From contig OY969913.1 in assembly GCA_963704515.1 (NCBI GenBank), forward strand, positions 2,170,001 to 2,234,000: a stretch of 64,000 bases of DNA, read 5' to 3'. A model generated the notes under the pieces. The model saw nothing but the letters and a program-made list of their open reading frames with translations, was not told where the DNA came from and did no database searches. The position numbers were made by a program, and so were the translations under genes. This document shows positions 1 to 8,232 of this stretch, one piece after another; position 1 is the first letter of the stretch; every line of letters starts with the position of its first letter. Origin of the DNA: VRUE01 sp963704515 (GTDB taxonomy: Bacteria; Actinomycetota; Thermoleophilia; Solirubrobacterales; 70-9).

Positions 1-213
1 CGAGGTCGCCGTGTTGCAGGCGATCACGAGCAGCTTTGCCTGCCCGCCAAGCAGCAACTCCGCGATCGAGCGAATTCGCGCCCGCAGCGCGTCGCGGTCC
101 TTCACCCCGTAGGGAAACCACGCGGTGTCACCGAGGTAGACGTAGTCCTCCTCGGGCAGCGAGACGAGGCACTCGTGCAGGACGGTGAGCCCACCCACCC
201 CCGAGTCGAACAT
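1..213 (-). CDS. murI: Glutamate racemase, N-terminal part (runs off window)
   Basis: Interconverts L- and D-glutamate to supply D-Glu for peptidoglycan. About 71 N-terminal residues are visible. FDSGVGGLTVL follows the first Met, then LGDTAWFPYG, then IACNTA with the catalytic cysteine near the window edge. In most family members the residue after GDTA is Arg; here it is Trp. ATG at 213 is the first usable start in this frame; nothing better lies upstream before the stop of the neighbouring membrane-protein gene. The C-terminal half, with the second catalytic Cys, is outside the window. Identification is firm from the motifs. Confidence 0.9.
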   Translation of the reverse strand, partial: MFDSGVGGLTVLHECLVSLPEEDYVYLGDTAWFPYGVKDRDALRARIRSIAELLLGGQAKLLVIACNTATS

Positions 214-272
214 CGCGATCGGAAGCGACGCGTCGAGCGAGCCCCCACTGGCTGCCGGGTCCGTCGGAACTC

Positions 273-761
273 CTAGAGGAAGGGCTTGTAGGCCATGAAG
301 AAGACCGTCACCACAACGATCAGCCCGGCCAGCGTGCCGACCTTGCTGAGCCGTTCCGAGACGGCCATGTACTCAGGACTGAGCTCGTCTCCGGACTTCA
401 GGTCGCGTTCGGCGAGCTCCCGAGCCCGGGCTGACTGAGGCCGAAAGAACCCGTGCTGCAAACCGAAGAGCACGATGATCGCCAGGAAGCCGATGCTGAC
501 AAACGCGTCGCTCGCCTTCCACGGCCCGTCGACCAGCAGGTAGATGCCGGCCAGCAACAGGACGATCATTCCCGGGTTGACGAGATAACGGTCGACCTTC
601 TGCACCCCGGCGATGATCGCCGGCGTCGCCCGCGGGAACTGCGGCGTGACCGAGAAGAAGAACGCGTAGCCGAAGGTAGGCCCGAAGGCGAGGACCACGG
701 CCAAGATGTGCAGAAACAGCGCAATCTTGTACCCGGGACTGATGATCGTCGCCAGCGCCAT
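273..761 (-). CDS. Four-helix integral membrane protein, DUF2269-like
   Basis: A protein of 162 residues with four hydrophobic segments: one beginning at ISPGYKIALFLHILAVV, one around GMIVLLLAGIYLLV, one around SIGFLAIIVLF and a C-terminal one, TLAGLIVVVTVFFMAY. The layout resembles the DUF2269 family of predicted inner-membrane proteins, which has no settled function. The frame is open further upstream to 854, but that part overlaps prmA, so the ATG at 761, 24 bases after the prmA stop, is preferred. It lies between prmA and murI on the same strand and may be co-transcribed with them. Confidence 0.65.
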   Translation of the reverse strand: MALATIISPGYKIALFLHILAVVLAFGPTFGYAFFFSVTPQFPRATPAIIAGVQKVDRYLVNPGMIVLLLAGIYLLVDGPWKASDAFVSIGFLAIIVLFGLQHGFFRPQSARARELAERDLKSGDELSPEYMAVSERLSKVGTLAGLIVVVTVFFMAYKPFL

Positions 762-784
762 CGCCGGGAACCATATAGCCAGGC

Positions 785-1678
785 TCAGGCAGACCGCAGC
801 AGCAACGCGGCCCAACCGCCGTCCACCCGACGATCCGCCTCGCCCAGCCCCCACGGCTCAAACGCGGCCGCGATCCCATCCACCTCCGCCGGGAGCAACC
901 CGGAGCAGATGAGCGTCGAAGGGGTCTGGGCAGGGGTCCCCAAAACACTCCAGCGAGCCTCCCGGCGAGCGTTTTGGGGACACCTGCCCAGACCCCCCGA
1001 CCCACCCACCGGCACCGCAGCCACGTCCCGGAGCACCGGCGCAGTCATGTTCGCGACCACGGTCGGGGAGAGGTCCGGGAGGCCCTGGCGGAGGTTGCGC
1101 CGTTCGAAGTCGATCTCGACCGCGTTGGCGGCGGCATTGGCTTCGGCGGCTTCGATGGCCGGGGGCTCGTGGTCGTAACCGCTCACCGGATCCCAGCCGA
1201 GCTTGGCGGCAGCTATCGCGAGCACGCCGGAGCCGGCGCCCAGATCCGTGAGCGGACCCGAAGCCTCACCCGCGTCGGCCAGCCCCAGCAGGTATCCGAG
1301 ACACATGCGCGTGGTTGGGTGGGCGCCGGTGCCGAACGCCTGGCCGGGGTCGACGACGACGTCGATCGCGTCCTCGCGCGGCGGCTCCCAGGAGGGACGC
1401 AGCCAGAGGCGGCCGCCGACCAGCAGCGGCTTGTGGAATTCCTGCCAGCGCTCGGCCCAGTCATCGGGGACCTCGGTCGCCACCACCTCGACCAGCCCGT
1501 CGCCGGCCGCCGCCTCGACCTCGCCCAGCTCCGGCAGCTCCCCCGCGCCTCCGTAGATCGCGTACTCGACGTAGCCCGGCCCGCGCTCCTCCTCGACCCC
1601 GTTCGGGGCGAGCACGGTCAGCTCGGCGAGGACGATCTCGGCCTGCTCGGGCGAGCAGCGAACGGCGAGGCGGATCAA
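785..1678 (-). CDS. prmA: Ribosomal protein L11 methyltransferase with hairpin inserted in frame
   Basis: SAM-dependent methyltransferase that methylates ribosomal protein L11. Diagnostic segments are DPGQAFGTGAHPTT, the SAM-binding DLGAGSGVLAIAAAKLG and VVANMTAPVL. The start is TTG at 1678, overlapping the dnaJ stop (TTGA). After VVANMTAPVLRDVAA the family normally has a short loop before the next strand (here TLICSGLL). In this gene about 25-30 extra residues, low in structure and rich in Gly, Arg and Pro, are encoded by a palindromic hairpin element (915-1001). The frame stays open and the C-terminus (WAALLLRSA) looks normal, so the enzyme is probably still made, with a surface insertion. 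Order hrcA-dnaJ-prmA is classical. Confidence 0.9.
   Translation of the reverse strand: MIRLAVRCSPEQAEIVLAELTVLAPNGVEEERGPGYVEYAIYGGAGELPELGEVEAAAGDGLVEVVATEVPDDWAERWQEFHKPLLVGGRLWLRPSWEPPREDAIDVVVDPGQAFGTGAHPTTRMCLGYLLGLADAGEASGPLTDLGAGSGVLAIAAAKLGWDPVSGYDHEPPAIEAAEANAAANAVEIDFERRNLRQGLPDLSPTVVANMTAPVLRDVAAVPVGGSGGLGRCPQNARREARWSVLGTPAQTPSTLICSGLLPAEVDGIAAAFEPWGLGEADRRVDGGWAALLLRSA
915..1001. repeat. Hairpin element family A, copy 1 (inside prmA)
   Basis: Outer arms GGGGTCTGGGCAGG (921-934) and CCTGCCCAGACCCC (983-996) are perfectly complementary. Inner arms CCCCAAAACACTC (938-950) and GAGCGTTTTGGGG (967-979) pair with one mismatch. The 16-base centre is CAGCGAGCCTCCCGGC. Short gtcg/cgac flanks extend the stem. 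The centre and inner arms are shared with copy 3 at 4048-4121, while the outer arms differ. The element is translated in frame as part of prmA. Confidence 0.85.
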
Positions 1679-2346
1679 CCGAAGGCTCTGCGCATGCGGG
1701 AGATGAAACCCTCGTTCCCCTCGCCGGAGCGCAGGTTGTGGGGCTCCAGCGATGCCTCGAGCTTCTCGGCCAGCTCTCGCTGCTCCTCGGAAAGGTCGCT
1801 GGGAACGATCACGTGGATGACGATGCGCAGATCGCCCGAGGGTCCACCGTTGGCGCCCGGCAGCCCGTGGCCGCGCAGGGCGAACTGGGTGCCGTGCTGG
1901 ACGCCGGAGGGCAGCTCGATCTCGCGCTCGCCCTCGTGGCTGGGAATCTTCACGCTGACCCCGAGCATCGCCTGCACCGCCGAGATCTCAACCGCGTGCA
2001 TCAGGTCCTGGCCGCGCATCGGGCCGCGCCGCACCTCGAAGCCGAAGGCGCCGCCGAAGACCGCGCCGAGAAGGTCCTCGATCGAACCGAAGCCGGCGCC
2101 ACCGCCCGGCGGGAAGCCCCCTTGGCGCAGGCCATCCTGGCCATAGCGGTCGTAGACCTGGCGCTGCTCGGGGTCGGAGAGCACCTCGTAGGCCTCGGCC
2201 GCCGCCTTGAACTTCTCCTCGGCTTCCGGGTCGTGGGCGTTGACGTCGGGGTGCAACTCGCGGGCGAGTTTGCGGAAGGCGCGCTTCACCTCCGTCTCGG
2301 AGGCGCCGCGCTCGACGCCGAGCAGCTCGTAGTAGTCGCGCGGCAT
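1675..2346 (-). CDS. Short DnaJ-type co-chaperone lacking zinc finger
   Basis: A 223-residue Hsp40. The N-terminal J domain starts DYYELLGVERGAS and has the HPD motif (ARELHPDVNAHD). A Gly/Phe-rich linker follows (GGFPPGGGAGFG). The C-terminal part begins like DnaJ domain I (RGQDLMHAVEIS) but passes straight into what looks like domain II (ELPSGVQHGTQFALRGHGLP). The four CxxCxGxG zinc repeats and one beta domain are absent, compared with roughly 370 residues for full DnaJ. It presumably stimulates DnaK ATPase. The ATG at 2346 lies 4 bases after the hrcA stop, so it is translationally close to its likely repressor gene. The architecture is read from sequence; client handling is inferred. Confidence 0.85.
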   Translation of the reverse strand: MPRDYYELLGVERGASETEVKRAFRKLARELHPDVNAHDPEAEEKFKAAAEAYEVLSDPEQRQVYDRYGQDGLRQGGFPPGGGAGFGSIEDLLGAVFGGAFGFEVRRGPMRGQDLMHAVEISAVQAMLGVSVKIPSHEGEREIELPSGVQHGTQFALRGHGLPGANGGPSGDLRIVIHVIVPSDLSEEQRELAEKLEASLEPHNLRSGEGNEGFISRMRRAFG

Positions 2347-2350
2347 CCGC

Positions 2351-3082
2351 TCAGCCGTCGTAGACCGTCTCGCAGTAGCGCGAGAGCTCGCGGGCGGCGC
2401 CGCGCACCGAGGAGATCGCCGTTGCGTAGTCCATGCGCAGCGGGCCCACGACTCCGACCGCGCCCAGGTTGCGGTGACCGAGCCCGTAGTTGGCGCCGAC
2501 AACGCTCACCGAGCGCAGCTCCGGCCGCGGGTTCTCGCCGCCGATCCAGAGGAAGACCGAGCGCTCCTCGAGCGCCGTGCGCAGCGCGCCCAGCACAGCG
2601 GCCTGCCCCTCCAGGGCATCCATCAGCTCGTCGACGTGCGGCAGGTCCGCGAGGTGCTCGGCGGAGAGCAGCCGCGAGACCCCGTGCATGTAGAGCGTGT
2701 CGCCGACCGGCGCGGTGACCAAAGCCATCAGATCGGTCACCTGAGCAAGAGCGGTCGTCGTCTCCCGCATCGCCTCGTCGATCTGGCGACGCAGGCGGGA
2801 GACCTCGAGCTCGACCGCGGGATCGACAGTGGGACCCCCCGCGGCCATCATCAGATCGACGTGCCGCCGGTACCCAAGCTCAGTGGGCACCCGCCCGGCG
2901 GACGTGTGCGGATGCGTCAGGTAGCCAGCTGCCTCAAGCGCCGCCAGCTCTGCCCGCACCGTAGAAGCTCCCCACTCAACCTCCACCCGCTGGACAAGCT
3001 CTTTGGACGGCACCGGCTTGCCCGACGCCAGGTAAGCATCGACTACAAGCTTGAGGATGAGCTCCTGCCGCGGAGAAAGCAT
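2351..3082 (-). CDS. hrcA: Heat-inducible transcription repressor HrcA
   Basis: Repressor of dnaK/groE-type operons. The N-terminal winged helix is clear (LSPRQELILKLVVDAYLASG, then ASTVRAELAALEAAGYLTHPHTSAGRVPT). The C-terminus carries the typical GVVGPLRMDYATAISSVRG segment. At 243 residues it is about 100 shorter than common HrcA proteins; the central inserted domain is reduced. No canonical CIRCE operator (TTAGCACTC-N9-GAGTGCTAA) was seen upstream. The upstream region instead holds a family A hairpin element. Confidence 0.9.
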   Translation of the reverse strand: MLSPRQELILKLVVDAYLASGKPVPSKELVQRVEVEWGASTVRAELAALEAAGYLTHPHTSAGRVPTELGYRRHVDLMMAAGGPTVDPAVELEVSRLRRQIDEAMRETTTALAQVTDLMALVTAPVGDTLYMHGVSRLLSAEHLADLPHVDELMDALEGQAAVLGALRTALEERSVFLWIGGENPRPELRSVSVVGANYGLGHRNLGAVGVVGPLRMDYATAISSVRGAARELSRYCETVYDG

Positions 3083-3098
3083 GGCCTGAAGTCTAGAA

Positions 3099-3174
3099 GG
3101 GCGGTCGGGTCACCCTCCCAAAACACTCAAGCGAGGCTCCTGCCGAGCGCTTTGGGAGGGGGACCCGACCGCCC
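3099..3174. repeat. Hairpin element family A, copy 2 (after hadB stop)
   Basis: Outer arms GGGCGGTCGGGTC (3099-3111) and GACCCGACCGCCC (3162-3174) are perfectly complementary. Inner arms CCCTCCCAAAACACTC (3113-3128) and the mirrored segment at 3145-3160 pair with two mismatches. The centre AAGCGAGGCTCCTGCC diverges from copies 1 and 3. It begins 7 bases beyond the hadB stop, 16 bases from the hrcA start, so it could also act as a terminator for hadB or lie in the hrcA leader. Confidence 0.85.
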
Positions 3175-3181
3175 CCCACAC

Positions 3182-3574
3182 TCAAAGCTCGACTTCGGCC
3201 TCGGCGTTGCGGATCGTCTCGTTGTCGCCTTGGGCGGCGACCGTGTCGACGACGACCGTGTTGCCGTCGACCGATTTGACCGTGCCGCTTACGACGATCT
3301 CGGTCTCGGGGGCGCCCATGCCGCGGAACTGGACTGAGAGCCTTTTTAGAGCCCGCGGATCGCCGTCGGCCAAGGTGGCGTTGGCTCGAGCGACCAGCCC
3401 CATCATGTAGAGGCCGTGCAGGATCGTGTTGGGGAGGCCGACGGCCTTGGCGAACTCGGGATCGATGTGGATCGGGTTGAAGTCTCCCGAGGCTCCCGCG
3501 TAGCGGTGCGGGAGGTACTTGTCGGGAGTGACCCGTAGCTCCGGGATTGCGTCGCCTACGTTCAAGTCCGCCAT
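3182..3574 (-). CDS. MaoC-like (R)-hydroxyacyl dehydratase, HadB-type
   Basis: Hotdog-fold dehydratase of 130 residues with the hydratase motif in YAGASGDFNPIHIDPEFA, where Asp and His are the expected catalytic pair, followed by ILHGLYMMGLV. In mycobacteria HadB supplies the catalytic subunit that dehydrates 3-hydroxyacyl-ACP in type II fatty acid elongation. It follows the HadA-like gene at 3576 with 1 base between stop and start, so the two subunits are probably co-translated and form a heterodimer, as in HadAB. Pathway and acyl-chain length are inferred from the family. Confidence 0.85.
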   Translation of the reverse strand: MADLNVGDAIPELRVTPDKYLPHRYAGASGDFNPIHIDPEFAKAVGLPNTILHGLYMMGLVARANATLADGDPRALKRLSVQFRGMGAPETEIVVSGTVKSVDGNTVVVDTVAAQGDNETIRNAEAEVEL

Positions 3575-3575
3575 C

Positions 3576-4016
3576 TCAGACCCCCCTCACGATGTTGGTC
3601 CAGGTGCCCTTGACGACCTGAGCGCCGTCCTGGTTCACCGAGGTCGTCTCGAAGACGTAGAAGCCCTTGTCCTTCTTCTCGTAGATCTCCAGGCACTTGG
3701 CCGTGGTGACGATCTCGTCGCCCACGCAGGCGGGCTCGTCCCAGACGAACTCCTGGCCGCCGTGCACCATCGCGGCGAAGTTCATCCCAACCTCGGGATC
3801 GAACATCGCCGGGGCGAGCGCCGGCGCGCTGTAGACGACGCAGAACATCGGCGGCGCGACGACGTCGCGGAAGCCGGCCGCCCTGGCCGCCTCGCGGTCG
3901 AAGTGCACCGGGTTCTCGATCCCCAATACCCGCGCATACTCCCCAATCTTCTCCCGCCCAATCTCATACCTGGTAGCGGGCCATTCCTTGCCGATGGCTT
4001 CAGTCTTGACGCTCAT
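3576..4016 (-). CDS. MaoC N-terminal-type dehydratase subunit, HadA-like
   Basis: A 146-residue hotdog protein of the FAS1-type dehydratase/HadA family: GREKIGEYARVLGIENPVHF near the N-terminus, then VVAPPMFCVVYSAPAL and MVHGGQEFVWDEPACVGDEI. In HadAB complexes this subunit binds the acyl chain and lacks the catalytic Asp/His found in HadB. The partner gene starts immediately downstream. A family A hairpin element (4048-4121) lies between this start and the lepA stop. Confidence 0.85.
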   Translation of the reverse strand: MSVKTEAIGKEWPATRYEIGREKIGEYARVLGIENPVHFDREAARAAGFRDVVAPPMFCVVYSAPALAPAMFDPEVGMNFAAMVHGGQEFVWDEPACVGDEIVTTAKCLEIYEKKDKGFYVFETTSVNQDGAQVVKGTWTNIVRGV

Positions 4017-4047
4017 AGCGGCGGCAGTCTAGAGGGACCAAAGCAAA

Positions 4048-4121
4048 GGGCGTCGGCCACCTCTCCCAAAACACTCCAGCGAGCCTCCCGGCGAGCGTTT
4101 TGGGAGAGGTGGCCGACGCCC
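4048..4121. repeat. Hairpin element family A, copy 3 (after lepA stop)
   Basis: The most perfect copy: 29-base arms (4048-4076 and 4093-4121) match at 28 of 29 positions around the 16-base centre CAGCGAGCCTCCCGGC, identical to copy 1. The outer arm (GGGCGTCGGCCACCTCT) differs from copies 1 and 2. It ends one base beyond the lepA stop codon, so it would be the first structure in the lepA 3' untranslated RNA. There is no T tract on either side. Confidence 0.85.
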
Positions 4122-4122
4122 C

Positions 4123-5916
<1,794 letters not shown>

Positions 5917-5977
5917 CGGGAGGCGGAGTATGGAGGACGGTGGCGGTCGGTCGACGGGTGACGCCAACGGCTGTCGC

Positions 5978-6067
5978 CCGCGGGTCCTGTCGCTGCAGGG
6001 GACCCACCACCCCTTCCGGTCGCTAAAGCGTCCTCAGGGGTGGTTCCCCCTACAGCGCCACCCGCGG
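5978..6067 (+). repeat. Hairpin element family C, copy 1 (lepA leader)
   Basis: A 90-base element bounded by CCGCGGGT and ACCCGCGG. Inside are paired CGCTG...CAGCG, AGGGG...CCCCT, and a central hairpin CACCACCCCT...AGGGGTGG around the TCGCTAAAGCG apex. It lies between the lepA start and the stop of the membrane-protein gene at 6106. Copy 2 (7857-7946) is inverted and differs at paired positions in ways that preserve pairing. Confidence 0.8.
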
Positions 6068-6105
6068 AAGGAACGTCTGAGGCACACGCCCAGGCACGGG
6101 CGTCG

Positions 6106-8232
6106 TCAGCGACAAGCCGATGGCCGTAGGGGGCCGTTGAGCTTGTAGACGACCGTGGGGGGCTTCTTGAGGACCACGTGGGTGTTGGGGGCTTGGGTCC
6201 AGCGGGCGGTGGGTGGGTAGGGGGGCTTGTTGGGTTCCAGGCGGTCTCGGGTGGTGACTACGTAGTCGTAGAGGCCCTTGTTGAGGAGGCGGCGCCAAGC
6301 GGGGCAGGTTGCCGGGGCGGTGAAGCCTGCGTGGGAGCGCTCTTCGCCTATGTACTGGACTTCGTTGCTCAGATCGCGGCCATAGAGGGGGTACTGGCGG
6401 GTGCTGGTCGTGGCTATGCGGGCGTCGCCTATGCCCTGGGCCCAGGCGAAGGCGGCGTTGAGGCCGGGGGTGGTGAAGGACGGATTCGCGTAGCGATCGC
6501 GCAGATAGTGGCGCTGCACCGGATAGCCAACCACGACGGCGGCGACCAAGATCCCGGCGACGAGCCAGCTCAAGCCCCAACCCCTTCGCTGACTTTGTCG
6601 TTCGGAACGCATATGCACCCGAAACGACGAAGTCAGCATGGGGGCCGTGAGGCGGTTGCGGAGTTGGGGGGCGGTTGGGAGGAGGGCTAGGCCGAGGATC
6701 AGGGATGGGGTCAGATAGCGGAGGCCAGATTCGAAGCCGTGGGGCATGCCGTCCGGGCCCGAAGCGGAGGTCGGGGCGACCAGCCAGGCGAGCCCAGCCG
6801 CCAGCCCGGTCAACCCGGCTACCGCCAGCGCACCGCTGGCATTCCGGTGCGCCTTCACCCCCCCATGACCTGAAAAGGCGCACCGGAGCGAGGGGACGAC
6901 GGCAAGCAGGAGACCGGCCAGGGACAGGGCCGCGAGGAGTGGCCAGAGGAGGGTGAGGCCCTGGTGGAGGCCGGGCAGGAACCAGTCCGACCAGACCGAG
7001 CCGTCGGTCAGGTAGCTGAAGACGCTGTGGCCTTCGCGACCGCCGAGGGCCTGTTCGGGCGCCGGAAGAGCGATCGGGCCCAGGTGCATCACCCAGGGCA
7101 GTGGGTTGCCCACGTGCGCCAGGTTGCGCAGGTACCAGTAGCCGCCGCCCGCCAGGGCACTCACGGTCGCAACGGCGAAGGCACCCCAGCGCCGACCCGC
7201 CGGAGCGACAAGCGCAACACCCACGACGAGTACCGCCGCCGGCAGGAGGAAGTTGAGCTTCGTCCCGGCCGCAAGGCCGGCTGACAGACCAACCACGGCC
7301 ACGGGGCCCAGCGCGAACGCAGTTCTACCCGCCAGATTGGAACTGCGTTCGCGCTGGGCTACGAGGATCGCCACCGCGGAGAGCAAGAAGAAGATCCCGA
7401 CGATGTCATTGCGCATCTCCCCGGCCTGGTCGTGCAGCGCCGGCACGCTCAACGCGATCGCCGCGAGTCCAAGAGACCACGGCGCAACCCGATACGGCCT
7501 CCCGACGCACCACGCGGCAATGAGACACCCGACGAACCACCCGAGGTTGAGCAGCGGCGAGAGCAGATCCCGCCCAAACGCCAGCATCCCAACCGCATGA
7601 ACCACTTCCGAATTCGCCGGATAGAACCAGGCAAGGAACTGCGGCGCAATGAAGTGCAACCCCCACGTGTCCCCGCTACGAAAGAAGCCCGCCGCAAAAG
7701 GCCCGTGGTACCAGGTCGAATCGAACCCAGTCATCCCCGTGCCCAACCGAAGCTTCACCCCAATCGCGAAGCGAATCACCGCCACCAGAGCCACCACCAA
7801 CGCGATCGCAGTAGGCAAGTCGACCGTCACCCCGCGTCCCTCCCCAACCGCGTCTCCCGCGGGTGGCGGCGTAGGGGGAACCGCCCCTGAAGACGCTCTA
7901 GCGACCGAAAGGGGCGGTGGGTCACCTGCGCCGACAGGACCCGCGGGCGACAACCGCTCGCGGCGGACCCGGCGACCCACCGCCCACGTCCCTCCTCCAA
8001 CCACGACCACACCAGCCACGTACGCCCCGGCTTCGAACCCCCCGAAGCTGCCCAGCAGCTCCGCCACCCAGACCAGGATCGCGACCGCCACCACCCCACT
8101 CGCCAGCTGTCCCGTCAACCGATCGAGCCTGGGCGCCAGCCGCCGCCGCAGGCTCGACGCCCCCAGCCAGGCAAACCCGACCAGCAGGGCCAACTCTGCC
8201 ACGCCGAGTATGTAACGGCCGGGGCCAAGCAT
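6106..8232 (-). CDS. Polytopic membrane protein (GT-C-like) carrying four in-frame hairpin elements
   Basis: A 708-residue protein with about a dozen hydrophobic helices and a soluble C-terminal tail after about residue 590. An early luminal segment includes FDSTWYHGPFAAGFFRSGDT, reminiscent of GT-C type integral-membrane glycosyltransferases or O-antigen-type enzymes, but I cannot assign a substrate. Four palindromes are translated in frame: 7857-7946 (Pro/Ala-rich linker), 7306-7359 (QRERSSNLAGRTAFALGP), 6843-6887 and 6588-6637. All fall between predicted helices. The start ATG is directly adjacent to the murJ stop, so it may be co-expressed with murJ. That it is membrane-embedded is clear; the enzyme class is a guess. 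Confidence 0.7.
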   Translation of the reverse strand: MLGPGRYILGVAELALLVGFAWLGASSLRRRLAPRLDRLTGQLASGVVAVAILVWVAELLGSFGGFEAGAYVAGVVVVGGGTWAVGRRVRRERLSPAGPVGAGDPPPLSVARASSGAVPPTPPPAGDAVGEGRGVTVDLPTAIALVVALVAVIRFAIGVKLRLGTGMTGFDSTWYHGPFAAGFFRSGDTWGLHFIAPQFLAWFYPANSEVVHAVGMLAFGRDLLSPLLNLGWFVGCLIAAWCVGRPYRVAPWSLGLAAIALSVPALHDQAGEMRNDIVGIFFLLSAVAILVAQRERSSNLAGRTAFALGPVAVVGLSAGLAAGTKLNFLLPAAVLVVGVALVAPAGRRWGAFAVATVSALAGGGYWYLRNLAHVGNPLPWVMHLGPIALPAPEQALGGREGHSVFSYLTDGSVWSDWFLPGLHQGLTLLWPLLAALSLAGLLLAVVPSLRCAFSGHGGVKAHRNASGALAVAGLTGLAAGLAWLVAPTSASGPDGMPHGFESGLRYLTPSLILGLALLPTAPQLRNRLTAPMLTSSFRVHMRSERQSQRRGWGLSWLVAGILVAAVVVGYPVQRHYLRDRYANPSFTTPGLNAAFAWAQGIGDARIATTSTRQYPLYGRDLSNEVQYIGEERSHAGFTAPATCPAWRRLLNKGLYDYVVTTRDRLEPNKPPYPPTARWTQAPNTHVVLKKPPTVVYKLNGPLRPSACR
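6588..6637. repeat. Palindromic hairpin D inside the membrane-protein gene
   Basis: Left arm GCTGACTTTGTCGTTCGG and right arm CCGAAACGACGAAGTCAGC pair with one mismatch and one bulge around AACGCATATGCAC. It is translated in frame as a basic, helix-breaking segment between two hydrophobic helices. No second copy was noticed in the window. Confidence 0.75.
6843..6887. repeat. Palindromic hairpin E inside the membrane-protein gene
   Basis: Perfect 13-base arms TCCGGTGCGCCTT (6843-6855) and AAGGCGCACCGGA (6875-6887) around a 19-base spacer. It is translated in frame within a loop after the helix ending LLLAVVPS. Confidence 0.75.
7306..7359. repeat. Palindromic hairpin G inside the membrane-protein gene
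   Basis: Perfect 20-base arms (7306-7325 and 7340-7359; core CCCAGCGCGAACGCAGTTC) around a 14-base spacer TACCCGCCAGATTG. It is translated in frame as an inter-helix loop. A 20-bp perfect stem inside a coding region is far beyond chance expectation. Confidence 0.85.
7857..7946 (-). repeat. Hairpin element family C, copy 2 (inside membrane-protein gene)
   Basis: Inverted second copy of the 90-base element at 5978-6067, same length and layout, bounded by CCGCGGGT and ACCCGCGG. Relative to copy 1 the paired CTG/CAG becomes GCG/CGC and the paired A/T in the central stem becomes G/C, so both partners change together. It is read in frame as a Pro/Ala-rich linker between helices 4 and 5. Confidence 0.8.

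Noticed and set aside
3090..3180. CIRCE operator for HrcA
   Set aside because: ACACTC...GAGCGC in the hairpin resembles half of CIRCE, but the same core occurs inside prmA and after lepA, so it belongs to the family A element.
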